A stretch of DNA of 9,178 nt from contig CALGUD010000121.1 in assembly GCA_937901915.1 (NCBI GenBank), positions 1 through 9,178 of the forward strand, read 5' to 3'. Below the pieces are notes generated by a model. It did not search any database and was not told where the DNA came from. It was given only the letters and a program-made list of their open reading frames with translations. The position numbers were made by a program, and so were the translations under genes. This DNA is from an uncultured Flavobacteriaceae bacterium (lineage in GTDB: Bacteria; Bacteroidota; Bacteroidia; Flavobacteriales; Flavobacteriaceae). This document shows positions 5,043 through 9,178 of this stretch, piece after piece (position 1 is the stretch's first letter; the number at the start of each line of letters is the position of its first letter).

Positions 5043-5579
5043 ATGAAGGCACTTAAGGAATATGAAATTCCCTTTGTGGGATTAAAAGAAGGGAAACACA
5101 GGTTTGAGTATCAAATTGATAGTACGTTCTTTGAAGCTTTTAACTTTAGTGAATTTAGCAGTGCAGATATCACTGCAAAAATTACTCTAGAAAAGAAAAG
5201 CTCACTGTTGGAGCTATCATTTCAATGTAAGGGCTCTGTAAATGTTCCCTGCGACCTAACAAATGAACCCTTTGATTTAAATATTAAAGGAGAACTTTTT
5301 CTGGTTGTAAAGTTTGGAAATGAGTATAATGATGAAAATGAAGAATTATTGATTATACCCCATGGAGAACATAAAATAAATGTTGCGCAGTATATATATG
5401 AGATGATCATCCTCTCTGTTCCCGCTAAAAGGGTTCACCCGGGAATTAAAGACGGAACACTGTCATCAGATATTTTAAAAAAGCTTGAAGAACTTCAACC
5501 CAAAGAAGAAAAAATTAATAAAACCGAAGAAACAGACCCAAGGTGGGACCAATTAAAAAAACTATTAACAGATAAATAA
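5043..5579 (+). CDS. YceD family protein (DUF177), paired with bL32
   Basis: The 178-residue product belongs to the YceD/DUF177 family, almost always encoded just before rpmF. Members are linked by genetics to 23S rRNA accumulation or large-subunit biogenesis; the exact activity is not settled. Visible marks are the beta-rich N-terminal half, the VPCDLTNEPF motif (68-77) where many homologues have CDRCL..PF, an acidic stretch (93-102), LSVPAKRVHPG (124-134) and the C-terminal DPRWDQLKKLL (165-175). The CxxC pair is reduced to a single cysteine (Cys70), so zinc binding through that pair is unlikely here. ATG 5043 is used because MKALKEYEIPF fits the family start. rpmF follows 9 bases after the stop, so the two are surely co-transcribed. 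Family identity is well supported, function only by context. Confidence 0.9.
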   Translation: MKALKEYEIPFVGLKEGKHRFEYQIDSTFFEAFNFSEFSSADITAKITLEKKSSLLELSFQCKGSVNVPCDLTNEPFDLNIKGELFLVVKFGNEYNDENEELLIIPHGEHKINVAQYIYEMIILSVPAKRVHPGIKDGTLSSDILKKLEELQPKEEKINKTEETDPRWDQLKKLLTDK

Positions 5580-5588
5580 TATCGGAAA

Positions 5589-5786
5589 ATGGCACATCCT
5601 AAAAGAAAGACGTCAAAAACAAGAAGAGACAAGAGAAGAACTCATTATAAAGCTAGTGTTCCTCAAATTGCAGTAGATCCAACTACGGGTGAAACTCATT
5701 TATACCACAGAGCTCACTGGCATGAAGGAAAACTTTACTACAGAGGTAAAGTTCTTATTGACAACTCAGAAGAAGCTGCTGCTTAG
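5589..5786 (+). CDS. rpmF: Ribosomal protein bL32
   Basis: The 65-residue basic protein begins MAHPKRKTSKTRRDKRRTH, the hallmark N-terminus of bL32, a large-subunit protein. The C-terminal half (ETHLYHRAHWHEGKLYYRGKVL, 35-56) has no cysteine at all, so this is the zinc-independent form without the two CxxC pairs found in many bacteria. It lies 9 bases behind yceD and 25 bases before a very strong terminator, so the yceD-rpmF transcript should end here rather than run on into fabH. The ATG is preceded by ATCGGAAA, not by a clear Shine-Dalgarno site, as usual in this phylum. Confidence 0.97.
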   Translation: MAHPKRKTSKTRRDKRRTHYKASVPQIAVDPTTGETHLYHRAHWHEGKLYYRGKVLIDNSEEAAA

Positions 5787-5810
5787 TTTTAAAAGAGTAA
5801 GTATAAAATC

Positions 5811-5838
5811 AAAACTCTCACGCTGTGAGAGTTTTTTT
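5811..5838 (+). terminator. Strong intrinsic terminator after rpmF
   Basis: AAAACTCTCAC (5811-5821) and GTGAGAGTTTT (5825-5835) form a perfect 11-bp stem around GCT. The T run extends from 5832 to 5838. This is the best terminator in the window and separates the yceD-rpmF block from fabH-accB-accC. Confidence 0.92.
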
Positions 5839-5971
5839 GTTAGCGGGATTCTATTTGGGATTTTCATATACAATGAACCCAAATTAATTTCAAAAAAATC
5901 AAATCTGCTAATTAAATGATTTAAACATATTAGTTTGGATCAAAAACAGTCAATTTTGCTTTAAAATCGAA

Positions 5972-6000
5972 TAAAAATTAGTAATTTCGACTAATTTTTA
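5972..6000. promoter_or_regulatory. Operator-like inverted repeat upstream of fabH
   Basis: TAAAAATTAGT (5972-5982) and ACTAATTTTTA (5990-6000) are perfect 11-bp inverted arms around AATTTCG. The inner part, ATTAGT-N7-ACTAAT, has the half-sites and spacing of the FapR box known from Bacillus (TTAGTA-N5-TACTAA core). It ends 39 bases before the fabH ATG, just ahead of a putative -7 element. The position suits repression by a dimeric regulator. The dyad is plain; the regulator is unknown. Confidence 0.6.
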
Positions 6001-6002
6001 CA

Positions 6003-6010
6003 TGATTTTG
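6003..6010 (+). promoter_or_regulatory. Putative -7 element of the fabH promoter
   Basis: TGATTTTG differs from TAnnTTTG at one base and is followed by CACG. No TTG is present at the expected -33 distance, where the inverted repeat lies. It would give a leader of about 25 bases. Supported mainly by the strong terminator upstream, which requires a new start somewhere before fabH. Confidence 0.35.
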
Positions 6011-6039
6011 CACGTTTTTAGCAAAAAAACAAGTGTACT

Positions 6040-7038
6040 ATGAGTAAACTAACAGCAGCGATTACAGCTGTAGGGGCTTATGTCCCAGATTTTGTATTAA
6101 CCAACCAGATGCTGGAGACTATGGTAGATACTAATGACGAATGGATTACCAGTAGAACAGGTATTAAAGAACGCCGCATTTTAAAGGAAGAAGGAAAAGG
6201 AACTTCATACCTGGCAATAAAAGCAGCCCAGGATTTACTCAAAAATAACAATACCCTCCCCGAAGAAATAGACCTGATCATCGTTGCTACTGCAACCCCG
6301 GATTTACCGGTTGCATCAACTGCTGCCTATGTGGCATCAGAACTAGGTGCAGTAAATGCTTTTGCGTATGATTTACAAGCAGCTTGTTCCGGATTTTTAT
6401 ACGGAATGTCAACCGCTGCCAGTTATGTAGAATCAGGAAGGTATAAAAAAGTTTTACTTATTGGGGCAGATAAAATGTCATCTATAGTTGATTATACAGA
6501 CAGGGCTACATGTATTATTTTTGGTGACGGTGCAGGCGCTGTGCTTTTTGAACCCAATAATGAATCCTTAGGTCATCAGGACGAATATTTAAGAAGTGAC
6601 GGGATTGGTAGGGATTTTTTGAGAATTGAAGCAGGAGGATCTATATTACCCACATCTCTGGAAACTGTAAAGAATAACCAGCATTATGTGTATCAGGAAG
6701 GTAAAGCAGTATTTAAATTTGCCGTTTCAAATATGGCTGATGTTGCAGAAAAAGTAATGAAGCGCAATAACCTGGAACATAAAGACGTTCAATGGTTAGT
6801 ACCTCATCAGGCAAACCGGCGGATTGTAGATGCTACGGCCTCAAGAATGGGAGTAGACGATTCTAAAGTAATGATGAATATTTATAAGTATGGAAATACC
6901 ACCTCTGCAACGCTTCCTTTGTTACTTAAGGATTATGAAAAACAGTTAAAAAAAGGTGATAATCTTATTTTTGCTGCCTTTGGAGGCGGATTTACATGGG
7001 GTGCCATTTATTTAAAATGGGCCTATAACTCTAATTAA
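6040..7038 (+). CDS. fabH: 3-oxoacyl-ACP synthase III (KAS III)
   Basis: Starts fatty acid chains by condensing an acyl-CoA primer with malonyl-ACP. The 332 residues cover the full thiolase-fold enzyme. The N-terminal part has DEWITSRTGIKERR (33-46). The nucleophile is Cys116 in DLQAACSGFLYGM (111-123). FGDGAGAVLFEP is at 161-172. The catalytic His256 lies in VPHQANRRI and Asn286 in GNTTSATLPLLL. This is the Cys-His-Asn triad of KAS III. The C-terminus GDNLIFAAFGGGFTWGAIYLKW is typical. In branched-chain-lipid makers such as most flavobacteria the primer is often a branched acyl-CoA; residue choice here does not prove that. accB follows 29 bases after the stop, so the two probably share a transcript. 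The start ATG at 6040 is preceded by A-rich sequence with no Shine-Dalgarno site. Confidence 0.97.
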   Translation: MSKLTAAITAVGAYVPDFVLTNQMLETMVDTNDEWITSRTGIKERRILKEEGKGTSYLAIKAAQDLLKNNNTLPEEIDLIIVATATPDLPVASTAAYVASELGAVNAFAYDLQAACSGFLYGMSTAASYVESGRYKKVLLIGADKMSSIVDYTDRATCIIFGDGAGAVLFEPNNESLGHQDEYLRSDGIGRDFLRIEAGGSILPTSLETVKNNQHYVYQEGKAVFKFAVSNMADVAEKVMKRNNLEHKDVQWLVPHQANRRIVDATASRMGVDDSKVMMNIYKYGNTTSATLPLLLKDYEKQLKKGDNLIFAAFGGGFTWGAIYLKWAYNSN

Positions 7039-7067
7039 ACACTAAATACTAACAAAATCTGTATCGC

Positions 7068-7550
7068 ATGGATTTAAAAGAAATTCAAAATCTGATAAAA
7101 TTCGTTGCCAAATCAGGCGCAAGTGAAGTTAAACTAGAAATGGATGACATTAAAATCACCATTAAAACGGGTTCAGAAGATAAAAACGAAACTGCAGCGT
7201 ATGTGCAGCAAATTCCACATTCATCTCCTGCTCCCCAGCCACAGCCTCCGGTTGCACAAACACCTGGAACTCCTGCAACATCTGCTCCTGTATCAAAAGA
7301 AGATAACCGTTATATAACCATAAAATCTCCCATTATCGGTACTTTTTACCGTAAACCTTCTCCCGACAAAGCATTTTTTGTAGAGGTTGGCGATACAATT
7401 TCACAGGGAGATGTACTTTGTGTTATAGAAGCAATGAAACTATTTAATGAAATTGAATCTGAAGTTTCGGGCAAGATCGTTAAAGTATTGGTTGATGATT
7501 CTTCTCCTGTAGAATTTGATCAACCTTTGTTTTTAGTAGACCCTTCATAA
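7068..7550 (+). CDS. accB: Acetyl-CoA carboxylase biotin carboxyl carrier protein
   Basis: Carries CO2 on biotin between biotin carboxylase (AccC) and the carboxyltransferase to make malonyl-CoA. The 160 residues divide into an N-terminal helical/beta region (1-40, MDLKEIQNLIKFVAKSG), a Pro/Ala/Gln-rich flexible linker (about 49-75), and a biotinyl domain (81-160). The domain has SPIIGTFYRKPSPD (87-100), the thumb-bearing loop typical of AccB, then VIEAMKLFNEIE with biotinylated Lys124 in EAMK. It ends FDQPLFLVDP. It sits between fabH and accC; the 84-base gap before accC holds an inverted repeat. Biotin ligase is not in the window. Confidence 0.97.
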   Translation: MDLKEIQNLIKFVAKSGASEVKLEMDDIKITIKTGSEDKNETAAYVQQIPHSSPAPQPQPPVAQTPGTPATSAPVSKEDNRYITIKSPIIGTFYRKPSPDKAFFVEVGDTISQGDVLCVIEAMKLFNEIESEVSGKIVKVLVDDSSPVEFDQPLFLVDPS

Positions 7551-7574
7551 CTGAAAATCCAATAATCAAACAAC

Positions 7575-7617
7575 TAAAATTCCAAAAAATGATGTCTGGA
7601 ATTTGGAATTTGAAGTT
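7575..7617. repeat. AATTCCAAA inverted repeat with tandem TGGAATT units in the accB-accC gap
   Basis: AAATTCCAAA (7577-7586) and TTTGGAATTT (7602-7611) pair perfectly; AACT (7572-7575) and AGTT (7614-7617) extend the arms. The right arm belongs to three tandem 7-mers: TGGAATT, TGGAATT, TGAAGTT (7597-7617). The preceding CCAATAATCAAACAAC (7560-7575) resembles the terminal repeats of the window. It fills most of the 84 bases between accB and accC. It lacks a T tract directly after the stem, although TTTTAATTTTC lies close by, so weak attenuation cannot be excluded. Confidence 0.55.
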
Positions 7618-7634
7618 TTAATTTTCTTTGAAAT

Positions 7635-8990
7635 ATGTTTAAAAAGATATTGATCGCAAATAGAGGGGAAATTGCTTTACGTGTTATCCGAACCTGTAGA
7701 GAAATGGGTATTAAAACCGTTGCCGTTTATTCTACTGCCGATGCTGAAAGCCTGCATGTAAGGTTTGCGGATGAAGCCGTATGTATAGGGCCTCCTCCCA
7801 GTAAAGATTCATACTTAAAAATTCCACATATAATAGCAGCTGCCGAAATTACAAATGCAGATGCCATACATCCCGGCTATGGATTTTTATCCGAAAATGC
7901 CAATTTTTCACGTATTTGTGCTGAGCACGGAATTAAATTTATTGGTGCTTCTCCCGAAATGATTGAAAGAATGGGCGACAAATCCATGGCTAAAGCTACC
8001 ATGATAAAAGCCAAAGTACCCACAGTTCCCGGTTCAAAAGGTTTATTGGAGTCATACGATCAGACCAAAAAGCTTGCGAAAGAAATGGGATACCCGGTTA
8101 TGCTTAAAGCAACTGCCGGTGGTGGTGGTAAAGGAATGAGGGCCGTTTGGAAAGAAGAAGACCTTAAAAAAGCCCTTGAAAGTGCACAACAGGAAGCGAT
8201 GGCTTCTTTTGGCAATGACGGGATGTACATGGAAAAACTTATTGAAGAACCTCGCCATATAGAAATCCAGATAGTAGGAGATTCATATGGTAAAGCCTGT
8301 CACTTATCAGAAAGAGACTGTTCTATTCAACGCAGGCATCAAAAACTTACGGAAGAAACCCCTTCTCCGTTTATGACAGATGACCTTCGGGATAAAATGG
8401 GAAAAGCTGCAGTAAAAGCTGCAGAATATATAAAATATGAGGGTGCCGGTACCATAGAGTTTCTTGTTGACAAACACAGAAATTTTTACTTTATGGAAAT
8501 GAACACCCGTATCCAGGTTGAACATCCGATTACCGAACAGGTAATAGACTATGACCTGATCCGTGAACAGATCCTTGTAGCTTCTGGTGTGCCAATTTCA
8601 GGCAGAAACTATACGCCAAAACTCCATTCTATAGAATGCAGGATCAATGCTGAAGACCCTTATAACGACTTCAGGCCTTCTCCGGGAAAAATAACCACAT
8701 TACATGCCCCTGGTGGACATGGTGTAAGGCTGGACACACATGTGTACAGCGGGTATACAATTCCACCTAATTATGATTCCATGATTGCCAAGCTTATAAC
8801 CTCAGCACAAACACGTGAAGAGGCTATTAACAAAATGAAAAGGGCATTGGATGAGTTTGTTATTGAGGGCATAAAAACCACAATACCTTTCCACAGGCAA
8901 TTAATGGACCATCCGGATTATATTGCAGGAAACTATACAACCAAATTTATGGAAGACTTTAAAATGAAACCACCGGTTGACGATAAGTAA
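7635..8990 (+). CDS. accC: Acetyl-CoA carboxylase biotin carboxylase subunit
   Basis: ATP-dependent carboxylation of AccB-bound biotin, the first half-reaction of acetyl-CoA carboxylase. The 451 residues match the usual stand-alone subunit length. The N-terminal domain opens FKKILIANRGEIALRVIR (2-19) and has IHPGYGFLSEN (78-88). The ATP-grasp domain shows DKSMAK (115-120), the glycine-rich loop GGGGKGM (162-168), RHIEIQIVGD (207-216) and ERDCSIQRRHQK (226-237). The metal site is in GTIEF and MEMNTRIQVEHP (287-298; Glu288, Asn290, Arg292, Glu296). The C-terminal domain carries ECRINAEDP (334-342). All catalytic positions look intact. No carboxyltransferase or biotin carrier domain is fused, consistent with the separate accB upstream. 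Carboxyltransferase genes are not within the window. Start is fixed by MFKKILIANRGEIA. Confidence 0.98.
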   Translation: MFKKILIANRGEIALRVIRTCREMGIKTVAVYSTADAESLHVRFADEAVCIGPPPSKDSYLKIPHIIAAAEITNADAIHPGYGFLSENANFSRICAEHGIKFIGASPEMIERMGDKSMAKATMIKAKVPTVPGSKGLLESYDQTKKLAKEMGYPVMLKATAGGGGKGMRAVWKEEDLKKALESAQQEAMASFGNDGMYMEKLIEEPRHIEIQIVGDSYGKACHLSERDCSIQRRHQKLTEETPSPFMTDDLRDKMGKAAVKAAEYIKYEGAGTIEFLVDKHRNFYFMEMNTRIQVEHPITEQVIDYDLIREQILVASGVPISGRNYTPKLHSIECRINAEDPYNDFRPSPGKITTLHAPGGHGVRLDTHVYSGYTIPPNYDSMIAKLITSAQTREEAINKMKRALDEFVIEGIKTTIPFHRQLMDHPDYIAGNYTTKFMEDFKMKPPVDDK

Positions 8991-9070
8991 GTTATTAAGT
9001 TAATTGATTATTGGGTTATTGAGTTTGGGGGTGGTTTGGGGTTTATGGTTGGGTACTTGGGATTTGAGTA
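8991..9070. repeat. T/G-rich degenerate low-complexity repeat
   Basis: Starting at the base after the accC stop, the DNA runs through GTTATTAAGTTAATTGATTA, TTGGGTTATTGAG, then GGTTTGGGGTTT. This is the reverse-complement style of the tract at 92-165: both hold a CAAACCCC-type block and TGAATAAC/CAATAAC-type iterations. No hairpin terminator for accC is visible in it. Confidence 0.55.
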
Positions 9071-9085
9071 TGGAATTTGTTTATT

Positions 9086-9117
9086 CGTTGAATCGTATAA
9101 CCGTTTAATCGTGTATT
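9086..9117. repeat. Two tandem 16-base CGTTTAATCGT-type units
   Basis: The units at 9086-9101 and 9102-9117 agree at 12 of 16 positions, sharing CGTT-AATCGT-TA. This is a short degenerate tandem of the kind common in flavobacterial spacers. Nothing else is apparent around it. Confidence 0.4.
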
Positions 9118-9124
9118 AAATTTT

Positions 9125-9176
9125 GTCATTTCGAGACCTAATTTTTGGACTAGCCAAACACACAAATTAAGATGAC
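9125..9176. repeat. GTCAT...ATGAC bounded element at the window end
   Basis: GTCATTTCGAG opens the element and GATGAC closes it, giving inverted ends (9125-9129, 9172-9176). Inside are AATTT/AAATT arms and a TTTGG-ACTAG-CCAAA hairpin (9144-9158). GTCATTTCGA-type elements recur between genes in flavobacteria. The window ends two bases later, so its full extent is unknown. Confidence 0.35.
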
Positions 9177-9178
9177 GT

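Noticed and set aside
5689..5919. 76-codon forward ORF overlapping rpmF
   Set aside because: It is out of frame with rpmF and runs straight through the strong terminator at 5811-5838, so it is a shadow.
5913..5934. A second dyad (CTAAT ... ATTAG) upstream of the fabH operator-like repeat
   Set aside because: The arms are short, the spacing differs, and the sequence is nearly all A/T, so chance is the likely explanation.

Overview
The window looks like a chromosomal segment of a Flavobacteriia-type member of the Bacteroidota. The evidence is AT-rich DNA with A-rich, Shine-Dalgarno-poor start regions, -7 elements of the TAnnTTTG class, and a Cys-free bL32. The gene order ribE (divergent) / pdxA - yceD - rpmF - fabH - accB - accC is familiar from flavobacteria. 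The low-complexity intergenic repeats are also of kinds common in flavobacterial genomes. No phage, transposase, CRISPR or rRNA/tRNA gene was seen.

Left part (1-3241), loosely connected genes. It holds the 3' end of an unidentified gene, a lipoprotein beta-propeller lactonase (190-1353), and a 389-base gap. The gap contains what looks like a compact transcription unit: a promoter, a 25-codon ORF, and a strong intrinsic terminator whose 3' arm is duplicated inside the ORF, which is the geometry of an attenuator. Next come an orphan 154-residue protein I cannot assign (1743-2207), a zinc-ribbon plus TerB-like protein (2347-3027), and a repeat-filled intergenic region.

Right part (3242-8990), housekeeping metabolism. 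ribE (riboflavin synthase) runs leftward. pdxA (pyridoxal phosphate synthesis) runs rightward from a shared 67-base region with two face-to-face -7 elements arranged as a near-perfect dyad. A second promoter precedes yceD (DUF177) and rpmF (ribosomal protein bL32), and this block ends at a very strong hairpin terminator. After 200 bases fabH, accB and accC follow. Together they supply the first condensing enzyme of fatty acid synthesis and the biotin carrier and biotin carboxylase of acetyl-CoA carboxylase. Upstream of fabH lies an 11-bp perfect inverted repeat whose core, ATTAGT-N7-ACTAAT, has the half-sites and spacing of the FapR operator that controls fatty acid synthesis in Firmicutes.

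The most useful leads are the fabH operator-like dyad, the leader ORF/terminator unit at 1399-1603, and the symmetric ribE/pdxA promoter. The protein-coding genes of the right half are ordinary. I found no convincing new multi-gene system.
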